From DATHZQ01 sp035458525 (GTDB lineage: Bacteria > Actinomycetota > Acidimicrobiia > Spongiisociales > UBA5794): a DNA stretch of 64,000 bases. The translations under genes were made by a program, and so were the position numbers. The stretch covers positions 88,282-152,281 of the forward strand of contig DATHZQ010000091.1 of the NCBI GenBank assembly GCA_035458525.1. The letters are read 5' to 3'. The notes beneath the pieces were generated by a model, which worked only from the letters and a program-made list of their open reading frames with translations, did no database searches and was not told the origin of the DNA. Of this stretch, positions 7,672-15,893 are shown one piece after another (within the stretch, counting starts at the first letter, position 1; every line of letters begins with the position of its first letter).

Positions 7672-8810
7672 CGCCGCCGGAGCAGACCCAAACCCGCCAA
7701 CACCGATCCGAGCGGCAGACATCCTTGCTGGGCCGGCCCGCCACCGCCGCCGCTCGTTGCGTCGATACCGACGGCCGTCCAGCCGTTGGCGACTGCGGTC
7801 TGCTGCGCACTGCCAGTCCCGTGGAGCTCACCGGCGATCGTCCAGGTCAGGTTGGCGCAATCCTGGAACACCGCCTGCGAGGTGAGCCGGTTGTCGGTCA
7901 GGGTGCGGAACCAGATGTTGCCGGCATCACCCCACGCATTGCCGCCGAGCTCCAGCGCCACGGTGTAGAACGCCTTGTTCGGGATGCCGGAGTTGATGTG
8001 GACGCCGCCATTGTCCGAGGTCGTCGTGACGAAGTCGTCCATATGCCCGGGCTGAGGGTCCTTGCCCAGCACCGGGTCGTCGTACGCCGTTCCCGGCGCC
8101 TTCATCGACCTGATGCCGTCGCCGTTGACGTTCCCGGTGAACAGGTCGCCTCCGATGATCCAATCAGCCGCGGCGGCCGACTGGTTGAGCGTGCGCTGGC
8201 GAACCAGCGAGCCGAAGACATCCGAGAAGTGCTCGTTGAGAGCGCCGGGCTGGTTGAAATACACCAACCCAGCCGTGAATTCCGTCACACCATGGGTCAG
8301 CTCATGGCCGATGACGTCGAGCGACTTCGTGAATCGATTGAACAGTCGCTGGTCCTCGGGCAGATCTTCGTCGCCATCGCCGTAGACCATCTGGGAGCCG
8401 TTCCAGAACGCGTTGTCGTAGCCAACTTGGTAGTGCACGGTGGAGTCGAGCCGCATGCCGCTGCCATCGATGGAGTCGCGCCCGAACACGTCCATGAAGA
8501 GGTCATAGGTGTCCCCGGAGCCGTCGTAGGCCTCGTCGACCGCCGGATCGCCTGAGGGCGGGTCGCCTTCGTTGCGCACCGGCGTGCCCGGCAGCGAACT
8601 GCCGTTGTTGGCGGTATAGACGATTCGTTCCTTGCCGGGCATCGCAGCCGGCGCGGCCTCGAGACCGCCCTGCTGGCGCTGATCGCGGATCGCCTCGGAG
8701 ACCTCCATGCTGGATTCGGCCGCTTGGCGTTGCGCCTCCGTGCCGTGCTCGACGACCTCTTCGTACATGTGGGGCGGAATGATGCAATGCAATCCGTGCC
8801 GTCCGGTCAT
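7668..8810 (-). CDS. Protealysin-like M4 metallopeptidase
   Basis: This 380-residue zinc protease belongs to the thermolysin (M4) family. HELTH at 169-173 supplies two zinc ligands and the catalytic Glu, and the third ligand is E193 in NEHFSDVFG. The N-terminus has no signal peptide but carries HCIIPPHMYEEVVEHG (8-23), the short precursor hallmark of protealysin-type enzymes. The family is known for short propeptides and secretion by unusual routes. The end is odd: a Gly-rich stretch, one Cys and LPLGSVLAGLGLLRRR, like a small C-terminal sorting tail. The gene lies 45 bases downstream of an emfourin-like inhibitor gene on the same strand, so protease and inhibitor are probably co-expressed. 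Confidence 0.9.
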   Translation of the reverse strand: MTGRHGLHCIIPPHMYEEVVEHGTEAQRQAAESSMEVSEAIRDQRQQGGLEAAPAAMPGKERIVYTANNGSSLPGTPVRNEGDPPSGDPAVDEAYDGSGDTYDLFMDVFGRDSIDGSGMRLDSTVHYQVGYDNAFWNGSQMVYGDGDEDLPEDQRLFNRFTKSLDVIGHELTHGVTEFTAGLVYFNQPGALNEHFSDVFGSLVRQRTLNQSAAAADWIIGGDLFTGNVNGDGIRSMKAPGTAYDDPVLGKDPQPGHMDDFVTTTSDNGGVHINSGIPNKAFYTVALELGGNAWGDAGNIWFRTLTDNRLTSQAVFQDCANLTWTIAGELHGTGSAQQTAVANGWTAVGIDATSGGGGGPAQQGCLPLGSVLAGLGLLRRR

Positions 8811-8855
8811 CCTGCGCTCTCCCTCGCTCGGTGGCCGCTTGTGTTGTCGATTCCG

Positions 8856-9278
8856 CTACCCGCCGCCGGCTCGCGCTGCCTGGTTGAGCCAGCCCAACAG
8901 AGGCACCAACGTCTCGGGCGCCCCGGCGTCGCCGGTGCGCACCGAGACCCGACGATCCCCTGTCTCGATCACGACGACGTAGTTGAACTCGTCGGCGACG
9001 GTGCCATCCCCCGCGATCTCCTCAGGAAGGTCGAAGAAGCCTGACTCGTCGATCAGCCGGCGGAGATACGCCGCATCCTCCGCGGCGAGGTCCTCCGTCG
9101 ATATCTCGACCGTGCGCGTGATTCCGGCAAAGCCACCGGACCGTTCGAACATGATCTTCACGACCTCAACCTCGCCGCTCGCCGTCGTCGCACTCCTGGC
9201 TTCTGTTTCCCCGATTGGATCGCCGCAGCCGGCGCCCGCCAACAGGAGAACCGCTACCACGAAGATACGCAACGCCAC
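8856..9278 (-). CDS. Emfourin-like M4 protease inhibitor, lipoprotein-type
   Basis: The 140-residue protein has a hydrophobic N-terminal signal with a Cys at 18 (LLAGAGCG), a short linker, and from about residue 38 a domain matching emfourin, the proteinaceous inhibitor encoded beside protealysin: KIMFERSGGFAGITRTVEIS, then LRRLIDESGFFDLPEEI and a closing VPLLGWLNQAAR helix. Known emfourins lack an obvious signal and act on the co-encoded protease; here the signal suggests a membrane-attached inhibitor on the outside. The lipobox is imperfect because the -3 residue is Gly. It precedes the M4 protease gene by 45 bases, which strongly supports an inhibitor-protease pair. Confidence 0.82.
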   Translation of the reverse strand: MALRIFVVAVLLLAGAGCGDPIGETEARSATTASGEVEVVKIMFERSGGFAGITRTVEISTEDLAAEDAAYLRRLIDESGFFDLPEEIAGDGTVADEFNYVVVIETGDRRVSVRTGDAGAPETLVPLLGWLNQAARAGGG

Positions 9279-9335
9279 GGGTCCATGCTGTCACGCGGTG
9301 CCGGGCGGCTCAAGGTGGTTGGAACACGGATGGTG

Positions 9336-9575
9336 TCAGGTCGGAACGCGGCGGGTCTCGGCAAGGTCGCGAAGCGCCCGGTTTGGTGGCACGTTCTCGA
9401 GAAACGAACGCTGCATCTCGTGGTTGGCGATTCTCGAGCTCATCCGGTCGAGGCCGCCGAGACGCATCGACTCTGCGCGCGGGTCCCCGAAACTCGCCAA
9501 GACACCATGTGAGGTGAGAAACAGGTCGATCGGAAGCTCTGTGCTGTCGACGTCGTCAGATCCCCGCCATCGCAC
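9336..9575 (-). CDS. Possible small protein or gene remnant
   Basis: A 79-codon frame begins with GTG inside the last codons of the patatin gene and continues into the gap before the emfourin gene. Its composition is plausible (SSRIANHEMQRSFLENVPPN), and it would be coupled to the patatin stop. There is no recognisable domain, no clear Shine-Dalgarno sequence, and the codon bias is weaker than in the neighbours. It may be a chance frame or a relic. The rest of the 9279-9555 gap shows nothing recognisable. Confidence 0.25.
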   Translation of the reverse strand: MRWRGSDDVDSTELPIDLFLTSHGVLASFGDPRAESMRLGGLDRMSSRIANHEMQRSFLENVPPNRALRDLAETRRVPT

Positions 9576-10434
9576 ATGCCTTCGTCACGTCCTTCTGCGC
9601 TTGCTGCTCAATGGCCGTGGCGGCCCCCGGGTTGCGTCGCGGGAAGCCTGCCGCAACCTCCATCAGCTCGAGGGTTGGTTCCACGACCACGACGCGGCGG
9701 CCGGCGCCTCGGAGTCGGCCGAGCTCGACGTTGAGCTGCTTGCGGGCGTGGCGCGCAAGAAGCCGCCGCGAGGGTCGCGTCATCGGCGACGAAACCAGCA
9801 CCACATCGCCGGGGACTCCCAGAGCCAGGTCGGCGTGGGTGGGCGATACGACACCGCCGTCGATGTAGTCGTGGCCATCGATGTGCTTGGGTTGAAACAT
9901 CCCAGGCACAGCTGAAGAGGCCGCAACGGCGTCGGCGACGCTCACGTCGGTGCGATCGCGACCGAACACGACGAGCTCACCGTCAGTGACCCGGACAGCA
10001 GGAATCCAAAGCCCTGGAGGCCACCCGTCGAGATCGGGCACGCCCGGGAACTGCTCGGCAAACGCGGTGGGAAACAAGCCCCGCGGAAGCAGCCCGGAGA
10101 GGGCCAAGACCACATTCGCGCGGGCATGCCACGCATCCCGTGCGAGCTTCACCGACAACGGGCGGACACTCTTTCGAGCTTCGCGCACCTCGCTGAGGAC
10201 GGCATCCCGCTGTTCGGCGCTGGGCGGTCGGCCCATGGTGGCCACGATCCGTTCCGGGTCGGCGCCGCTGCGAACGGACGCCGCCACGGCGGCGCCGGCG
10301 GATGTGCCGATGACCGTCGCAACGGCGGACAGCGTGACGCCTCGGTCGCGCAACGCAGCGAGCACGCCGGCGTGATACACCCATCCGAGCGCCCCGCCCC
10401 CGCCGAGCACCAAGGACAGCCGAGCAGGATTCAC
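9556..10434 (-). CDS. Patatin-like phospholipase family protein
   Basis: The 292-residue protein is a patatin-fold serine lipase or esterase. The oxyanion-hole loop GGGGALGWVYHAGVL begins at 11, the nucleophile elbow GTSAG at 43-47 holds Ser45, and the catalytic Asp lies in YIDGGVVSP near residue 195, giving the Ser-Asp dyad. There is no signal peptide, so it likely acts in the cytoplasm or at the inner face of the membrane as one of the bacterial patatins (RssA/YchK type). ATG 10434 is used. The flanking genes are unrelated. Confidence 0.88.
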   Translation of the reverse strand: MNPARLSLVLGGGGALGWVYHAGVLAALRDRGVTLSAVATVIGTSAGAAVAASVRSGADPERIVATMGRPPSAEQRDAVLSEVREARKSVRPLSVKLARDAWHARANVVLALSGLLPRGLFPTAFAEQFPGVPDLDGWPPGLWIPAVRVTDGELVVFGRDRTDVSVADAVAASSAVPGMFQPKHIDGHDYIDGGVVSPTHADLALGVPGDVVLVSSPMTRPSRRLLARHARKQLNVELGRLRGAGRRVVVVEPTLELMEVAAGFPRRNPGAATAIEQQAQKDVTKACAMAGI

Positions 10435-10559
10435 CGGCCGTCGCCAGAACTACCGGAAGCCGAACGGCGCTGCCTATTCACAACAGCACGCTACCTCGAT
10501 GATGACCCGACGATGCGGCGTCCGGCAGTATCTGCGCGCCTCACCGTAAGCTCGGGTCG

Positions 10560-11495
10560 ATGAACGGTGAACATGGCGGACAGGGCAAGAACGACACACG
10601 CGCCGGGTTGATCGAAGTGCGTGAGGGGCGAACCGCTGATATCAACGGCATGGGCGTCGTGCGGGTGCTGCCCACCAAGGGGCGCCGCACCGTCGGCCCC
10701 TGGTGCTTCGTCGACCTGATGTCCGCCGCCGACGTCGCCGAACCTGACCCGATGGAGGTTGGCCCGCATCCCCACATCGGCTTGAGCACCGTGACCTGGC
10801 TGTTCGAGGGAGAGGCGTTGCACACGGACTCCCTCGGCACGGAACAGGTCATTCGGCCGGGTGAGCTGAACCTCATGACTGCGGGCCATGGGATCGCCCA
10901 CGCCGAACTGGAGGTCAGGCGAGGCAGCGCGCCTGCTGCGGCTGACGCCGTGAAAGGTATCCAGATGTGGCTCGCCCAGACCGACGCAACGCGGCACGGA
11001 CCTTCGAGCTTCGTTCACCACAAGAACCTGCCGCATCTCGAGTTGGGCGGGGCTGAGGTGAGCCTGCTCGCCGGGACCATGGCGGGCGCAACGTCTCCTG
11101 TGGCCACCGACTGGCCGCTCCTCGGGGTCGACGCCACCCTCCACCTGAACGAGGCGACCCTGCCGGTCGAGCCCTCCTTCGAACACGCCATCGTTCCGAT
11201 CGACCGACGCGCCAAGGTGAACGACACGATCGTGGAGCCCGGGTCGCTGGCCATCGTTTCACCAGGAGTCGAGCGGCTCAACATCGCAACGGCCGGCTCG
11301 CCCGGGCGGGTCATGCTCCTTGGCGGCCTCCCGTTCCCAGCTCGCATTCAGATGTGGTGGAACTTCGTCGCACGAAATCGCGAGGAACTGACGCAGGCCT
11401 GGCTCGACTGGCGCAACCACAATGACGATCGGTTCGCACGGGTCCCATCTCGACTCGACCGCATCGAAGCACCGCAGCCCATCTGGATTCGCTGA
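10560..11495 (+). CDS. Pirin family protein
   Basis: The 311-residue product is a two-cupin pirin. The first cupin shows the metal-binding VGPHPHIGLSTVTWLFEGE segment and LMTAGHGIAHAE, the typical His-rich signature of quercetinase-like pirins. The C-terminal half keeps the expected LLGGLPFPARIQMWWNFVARNREE block. Pirins are variously quercetin 2,3-dioxygenases or transcription cofactors, and the role here is open. ATG 10560 has no clear Shine-Dalgarno match but begins the conserved frame a few residues before the fold. Confidence 0.88.
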   Translation: MNGEHGGQGKNDTRAGLIEVREGRTADINGMGVVRVLPTKGRRTVGPWCFVDLMSAADVAEPDPMEVGPHPHIGLSTVTWLFEGEALHTDSLGTEQVIRPGELNLMTAGHGIAHAELEVRRGSAPAAADAVKGIQMWLAQTDATRHGPSSFVHHKNLPHLELGGAEVSLLAGTMAGATSPVATDWPLLGVDATLHLNEATLPVEPSFEHAIVPIDRRAKVNDTIVEPGSLAIVSPGVERLNIATAGSPGRVMLLGGLPFPARIQMWWNFVARNREELTQAWLDWRNHNDDRFARVPSRLDRIEAPQPIWIR

Positions 11496-11554
11496 GCGGG
11501 GCCGCACGGCTCCGCGACGCTGCGTAGCGTGGGCGCCAGGAAACGGAGGCCGCG

Positions 11555-12604
11555 ATGGAACATGTGGTGCAGTCCGGCGAGACGCTGAAGACGATCGCCG
11601 CCGCATACGGAACGACCGTTGCCCAGATGATTGCGGCCAACCCGGACCTGGAGGATCCGGATCGCATCGCCAAGAACCAGGTGTTGCAGATCCCGTCCGG
11701 CGAGGTCGCCTCTGCCGAGGAGCCGCAAGCAGCACCCGGGGACACGACGACTACCTCCTACACGGTGCAATCGGGCGACACGTTGAAGGCCATCGCAGCC
11801 AGCCACGACGTGACCCTGACGGCAGTGATCGCAGCCAACCCTGACATCGAACCCGACAACATCCGTCGCGGGCAAGTGATCACCATTCCGGCAGCAACCG
11901 CCACGGCTGGGTCCCCGCCACGCGGGACGACGTCCAACCGGCCGGCACCCAAGCCGCGACCGCCGCGCCGCACACCCGGGGGTCGCGACTGGTCAACGGT
12001 CCATGTGAACGAACGCATGGTCTACGTGATGGAGCGGCTCGTCGAGTACGGCTACCCGGTGAACGGTTCCGCAGGCGTCCTGGGCAACCTCTATTACGAG
12101 TCCGGCGTCCTGCCCAACCGCATCGAGGGAAGCAACGCCAAGACACCGATGCGCGCACCCGGATTCGACGGGAAGAAGCATGACTTCTCACCCGAGGAGG
12201 TGATGCGCCGCAAGCCGGATGCGGAGGAGGGTCCGCGCAAGGCGGGCATCGGCCTCGCCCAGTGGACGGCGCCTCCGCGGCGGCGGAGGCTCTTCGAGCA
12301 CGAGTACGACGGTCGGGTACTCGGCGCTGCGATCCTGTCGGACATGGATGCTCAGATCGACTTCCTGGTCGAAGAGTTGCGCTCGCGGTACAGAGCGGTG
12401 GAGGCCGTGGTCTCCAACCCGAAGGTCCGCCTCAACGATGCCTGCGACGAGGTGCTGTACAGCTTCGAGACGCCGGGCTCGGTGATCGGCAACGACGGCA
12501 AGAGGCTGCCCCGCACCGACCCGGCCGTCGAGACCGTCTTTCTCGTGCGGCGCAAACACGCCAGGAGAGCCAGGCGCCTCTACCTGAAGGCGAACCCGGC
12601 CTGA
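11555..12604 (+). CDS. LysM protein with phage tail-type lysozyme domain
   Basis: The 349-residue protein has two LysM repeats (about 2-48 and 68-112; VVQSGETLKTIAAAYGTTV and TVQSGDTLKAIAASHDVTL), a Pro/Arg-rich linker, and a C-terminal domain from about 145 that matches the phage tail-tip lysozyme type (GVLGNLYYESGVLPNRIEGS, GIGLAQWT, SFETPG). It should bind and perhaps cleave peptidoglycan. It has no signal peptide, so secretion would need a non-Sec route or lysis. There are no phage structural genes around it, so this is a domesticated or stand-alone enzyme. GGAGG just upstream supports ATG 11555. Confidence 0.85.
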   Translation: MEHVVQSGETLKTIAAAYGTTVAQMIAANPDLEDPDRIAKNQVLQIPSGEVASAEEPQAAPGDTTTTSYTVQSGDTLKAIAASHDVTLTAVIAANPDIEPDNIRRGQVITIPAATATAGSPPRGTTSNRPAPKPRPPRRTPGGRDWSTVHVNERMVYVMERLVEYGYPVNGSAGVLGNLYYESGVLPNRIEGSNAKTPMRAPGFDGKKHDFSPEEVMRRKPDAEEGPRKAGIGLAQWTAPPRRRRLFEHEYDGRVLGAAILSDMDAQIDFLVEELRSRYRAVEAVVSNPKVRLNDACDEVLYSFETPGSVIGNDGKRLPRTDPAVETVFLVRRKHARRARRLYLKANPA

Positions 12605-12678
12605 GCACGACCATGAGTTTGTGATCGAAGGGCTTGACGCCCCTAGCCGGTCTTGGCCTTGCATCGTAGCGTCGCACA

Positions 12679-13995
12679 ATGGAAACGACGCTGGAATCCG
12701 CCGCCTCCATCGACCGCCACATCCCCCTGGCCGCCGCCCTCACCGAGGCGAACCGCTGCCTCATGTGCTGGGACGCCCCGTGCACGAGGGCCTGCCCAAC
12801 CTCGATCGACGTCCCCGGCTTCATCAAGCGCATCGCCAACCGGGACGACCTCGGTGCAGCGCGGGTCATCCTCGACGCCAACGTCCTTGGCGACTCGTGC
12901 GCCCATGCCTGCCCGACCACAGTGCTGTGCGAGGGAGCGTGCGTGATGAACGACGTGGACGGCAGGGCCGTCGCCATCGGCGCCCTCCAGGGGTACGCCA
13001 CCGGCCCGTTGATCGATGCGGGTATCCAGCCGTTCCCCTCGAAGCCGCCCACCGGCAAACATGTCGCCGTCGTCGGAGGGGGTCCGGCCGGCTTGGCGTG
13101 CGCGGCGGAGCTGCAGCGCCGCGGCCACACCGCAGTCGTCTTCGACGCAGCCGACGAGCCCGGCGGATTGAACACCCACGGCGTAGCGGAGTACAAGGTT
13201 CCGCACGAAGCTGCGCTGGCTGAGATCGCCTGGATCGAGGCCGGCGGCGTTGAGATTCGGCGCAACGCCCTGATCGCGGATGCGAGTGCGTTCGACTCCT
13301 TGCTCGACGGATACGACGCCGTGTTTGTCGGCGTCGGGCTCGGCAGGATTCGCCCGCTGCAGCTGCCGGGCGAGGACCTGCAAGGGGTGCACGATGCGCT
13401 CGCCCTCATCGCCGCCTCCAAAGCCGAGATGATCGCCCAGGACCTGTTTCGGGGGCAGACGGTGGTCGTGCTGGGCGGGGGCAACACGGCGATCGATGCT
13501 GCTCGGCTGGCAACACGACTCGCCGCTGCGAGAGTCAGCCTCGTCTATCGACGCGGACCCGACCACATGCCGGCGTACCGCCACGAAATCGACGAAGCCC
13601 GAGCAGAGGGTGTGACGTTCTCGTTCTGGCTTTCGCCTGTAGGCGTCGAGGGCGAGGGTGCGGTTGCATCGCTTCGGTGTGAGCGCACGGCTCCGGGGGT
13701 ACCCGGCACCGACGGGCGACCCTCGGTCGTCGGCACCGGGGAGACCGAGCTCGTCCCATGCGACGTCGTGATCGTCGCGACCGGGCAGGAGACGCACGCG
13801 GCTTTCCTGGAGTCGGCGGCGCTCGATCTCGACGCAAGCGGCCGGGTCGTCACCGACGACCACGGTCGGACGTCCCGCGCACGGGTGTGGGCCGGAGGCG
13901 ACTGCGTCAACGGCGGCAAGGAGGTCGTCAATGCGGTTGCCGAGGGTATGGCGGCGGCACGGAGCATCGACGACGCACTGAGCGGAAGGAGGTGA
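12679..13995 (+). CDS. preT: Dihydropyrimidine dehydrogenase, FAD/NAD(P) subunit PreT
   Basis: The 438-residue protein matches the small subunit of bacterial dihydropyrimidine dehydrogenase. The N-terminus carries Cys-rich iron-sulphur segments (CLMCWDAPCTRACPTSI and CAHACPTTVLCEGAC), followed by an FAD-binding GGGPAGLACA and a second GGGNTAIDAARL nucleotide site, then DVVIVATGQET and the C-terminal GGDCVNGGKEVVNAVAEG. It passes electrons between NAD(H) and the PreA subunit in reduction of uracil and thymine. The Shine-Dalgarno sequence of preA overlaps its stop, so the two subunits are made together. Length is normal. Confidence 0.9.
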   Translation: METTLESAASIDRHIPLAAALTEANRCLMCWDAPCTRACPTSIDVPGFIKRIANRDDLGAARVILDANVLGDSCAHACPTTVLCEGACVMNDVDGRAVAIGALQGYATGPLIDAGIQPFPSKPPTGKHVAVVGGGPAGLACAAELQRRGHTAVVFDAADEPGGLNTHGVAEYKVPHEAALAEIAWIEAGGVEIRRNALIADASAFDSLLDGYDAVFVGVGLGRIRPLQLPGEDLQGVHDALALIAASKAEMIAQDLFRGQTVVVLGGGNTAIDAARLATRLAAARVSLVYRRGPDHMPAYRHEIDEARAEGVTFSFWLSPVGVEGEGAVASLRCERTAPGVPGTDGRPSVVGTGETELVPCDVVIVATGQETHAAFLESAALDLDASGRVVTDDHGRTSRARVWAGGDCVNGGKEVVNAVAEGMAAARSIDDALSGRR

Positions 13996-14000
13996 CGGGG

Positions 14001-15296
14001 ATGGCCGATCTCTCCGTCAATATCTGCGGCATCGAGTCCCCAAATCCTTTCTGGCTCGCCTCGGCGCCACCGACCAACACTGGGGACCAGATTGCCCGCG
14101 CTTTCGAGGCGGGTTGGGGCGGCGCCGTCTGGAAGACGCTCGGAGAGCCGATCGAGAACACGTGGTCGCGCTACAGCTCGGTCGATCTCAACGGGCAGCG
14201 CATGATGGGCTTCAACAACATCGAGCTCATCACGGACCGACCGCTCGACGTGAACCTCGAGGAGATCACCGCAGTCAAGAACCGCTATCCGGACCATGCG
14301 CTGATCGTCAGCCTGATGGTCGAGTCCACCCAGAAGGCTTGGCACGAGATCGTCAAGCAGGCGCAGGACGCCGGCGCCGATGGACTCGAGCTGAATTTCG
14401 GATGCCCGCACGGCATGTCGGAGCGAGGCATGGGCAGCGCCATCGGCCAGGTGCCCGAGTACGCGTGCCAGATCACCACCTGGGCCAAGGAAGCGGCAAC
14501 CGTCCCCGTGCTCGTGAAGCTGACCCCGAACGTAGCGGACATCCGGCCTCCGGCCCGAGCCGCGTTCGAGGGCGGCGCCGACGCGGTGAGCCTGATCAAC
14601 ACCATCAACAGCATCACCGGCATCGATCTCGACACGTTTGCGCCGCGGCCGTCGGTCCGGGGGGAGTCGAGTCACGGCGGCTACTGCGGCCCGGCCGTCA
14701 AGCCCATCGCACTCCACATGGTGTCGGCGATCGCCGGCGATCGGGAACTCGATGATCCCGTGATCAGCGGCATCGGCGGCATCGGCACGTGGCGGGATGC
14801 GGCAGAGTTCATTCTGCTCGGCGCCACGACCGTGCAGGTCTGTACCGCGGTGATGCATTGGGGTTACCGAATCGTGGAAGGCATGATCGACGGGCTGAGC
14901 AACTACCTCGACCACAAGGGCATGGCGAGCGTCAACGAGTTGCGGGGTCGCAGCCTCGAGCGGGTGAAGGACTGGCAACACCTCGATCTGAATTACGTGA
15001 TCAAGGCCCACATCGACCAGGACGCCTGCATCGGCTGCGGGCTATGCCACATCGCGTGCCATGATGGCGCCCATCAAGCCATCGGGGCCGAGCGCAAAGG
15101 CGAGCGGACCCGGGTGTGGATCAAGGAGGACGCCTGTGTGGGCTGCAATCTGTGCAGCCTGGTGTGCCCGGTACCGGGCTGCATCACGATGCAGGAGCAA
15201 GACGTCGCCGAAGGCTCGCTCACCTGGTCGGACTATCAGGAAGGCAAGGGTCCCGACCTGATCCCGCGCCCCAAGCACGGCCTCACGATCGGCTGA
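14001..15296 (+). CDS. preA: Dihydropyrimidine dehydrogenase, catalytic subunit PreA
   Basis: The 431-residue protein has a dihydroorotate-dehydrogenase-like FMN barrel (residues 1 to about 310; NPFWLASAPPTNTG, LELNFGCPHGMSERGMG, GIGGIGTWRDAAEF) and two C-terminal [4Fe-4S] motifs, CIGCGLCHIAC from Cys343 and CVGCNLCSLVC from Cys379. With PreT it reduces uracil or thymine to the dihydro form, the first step of reductive pyrimidine breakdown. ATG 14001 sits six bases after an AGGAGGTGA site that overlaps the preT stop, a coupled arrangement. No hydantoinase or transaminase of the pathway is in the window. Confidence 0.92.
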   Translation: MADLSVNICGIESPNPFWLASAPPTNTGDQIARAFEAGWGGAVWKTLGEPIENTWSRYSSVDLNGQRMMGFNNIELITDRPLDVNLEEITAVKNRYPDHALIVSLMVESTQKAWHEIVKQAQDAGADGLELNFGCPHGMSERGMGSAIGQVPEYACQITTWAKEAATVPVLVKLTPNVADIRPPARAAFEGGADAVSLINTINSITGIDLDTFAPRPSVRGESSHGGYCGPAVKPIALHMVSAIAGDRELDDPVISGIGGIGTWRDAAEFILLGATTVQVCTAVMHWGYRIVEGMIDGLSNYLDHKGMASVNELRGRSLERVKDWQHLDLNYVIKAHIDQDACIGCGLCHIACHDGAHQAIGAERKGERTRVWIKEDACVGCNLCSLVCPVPGCITMQEQDVAEGSLTWSDYQEGKGPDLIPRPKHGLTIG

Positions 15297-15302
15297 GCCG
15301 AC

Positions 15303-15321
15303 CGGCGCGCACGTCGCGCCG
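15303..15321 (+). terminator. Weak terminator-like hairpin after preA
   Basis: CGGCGCG and CGCGCCG can pair across a CACGT loop just after the preA stop codon. There is no T run. It may end the preTA transcript, but the short stem makes the call tentative. Confidence 0.35.
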
Positions 15322-15417
15322 CCGAGATTGCAGCCGCGTCGTGGAACTGCACCTCCTCGCGTCATCGGCGCGGAATCTGCCGCGCTCGACCTCCCCACGC
15401 GGCATACTGAACACGAG

Positions 15418-15852
15418 ATGACGGAACTGGAACGACGCGAGATCGAGCGAGCGAGGTCCTTGCAGGAGCTCGCCGGGCTGCGCATCGCCATCGACGACGC
15501 CCGGCGGGAAGTCGACGTGCCCCGCCTCGCCGAGCTCACCCGTCGTCGCGATCGGTTGCGGCAGCGTATTGCGGTCCTCGAAGACCCGAGCGTCGAGCGC
15601 ACGATGCTCGAGCACGAGCTGGCGGGATTGCGCGAGCAGGTGTCAGCGCCGCCACCGAACCTGGGCCTGTCGCTTGCGACCACCTCATCGGTGGGTCAGG
15701 GTGGCAGCGCATCGGCCGGCTTCGCCCACGGGAAGTACAACCGTGCCGTCAACAACGACGACACGGGCGGGCATCGCAGCCGCAACGACGCGCTGGCCCG
15801 CATTGCTTGGATCGAGCAGCGCCTCGCCGAGCTGGGCCCAACCGCGGTGTAG
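15418..15852 (+). CDS. Coiled-coil protein of unknown function
   Basis: The 144-residue protein is highly charged: residues 1-75 form an evident heptad-rich helix (ERREIERARSLQELAGLRIA and following), a Ser/Gly-rich linker follows, and the end (NDALARIAWIEQRLAELGPT) is another amphipathic helix. No enzyme motif is visible and it has no signal or membrane segment. ATG 15418 is taken because upstream residues are Arg/Pro-rich and unlike the rest. It stands alone between preA and an LLM gene. Confidence 0.6.
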   Translation: MTELERREIERARSLQELAGLRIAIDDARREVDVPRLAELTRRRDRLRQRIAVLEDPSVERTMLEHELAGLREQVSAPPPNLGLSLATTSSVGQGGSASAGFAHGKYNRAVNNDDTGGHRSRNDALARIAWIEQRLAELGPTAV

Positions 15853-15893
15853 GTTGACCGTCGATTGCATCCCCCATCTCGAGGAGCCTCGCC

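Noticed and set aside
13545..15011. Long antisense open frame of about 490 codons opposite preA
   Set aside because: It lies exactly opposite a well-conserved gene and has Arg/Ala/His-rich composition without any motif. In GC-rich coding DNA the complementary strand is often open for long stretches.
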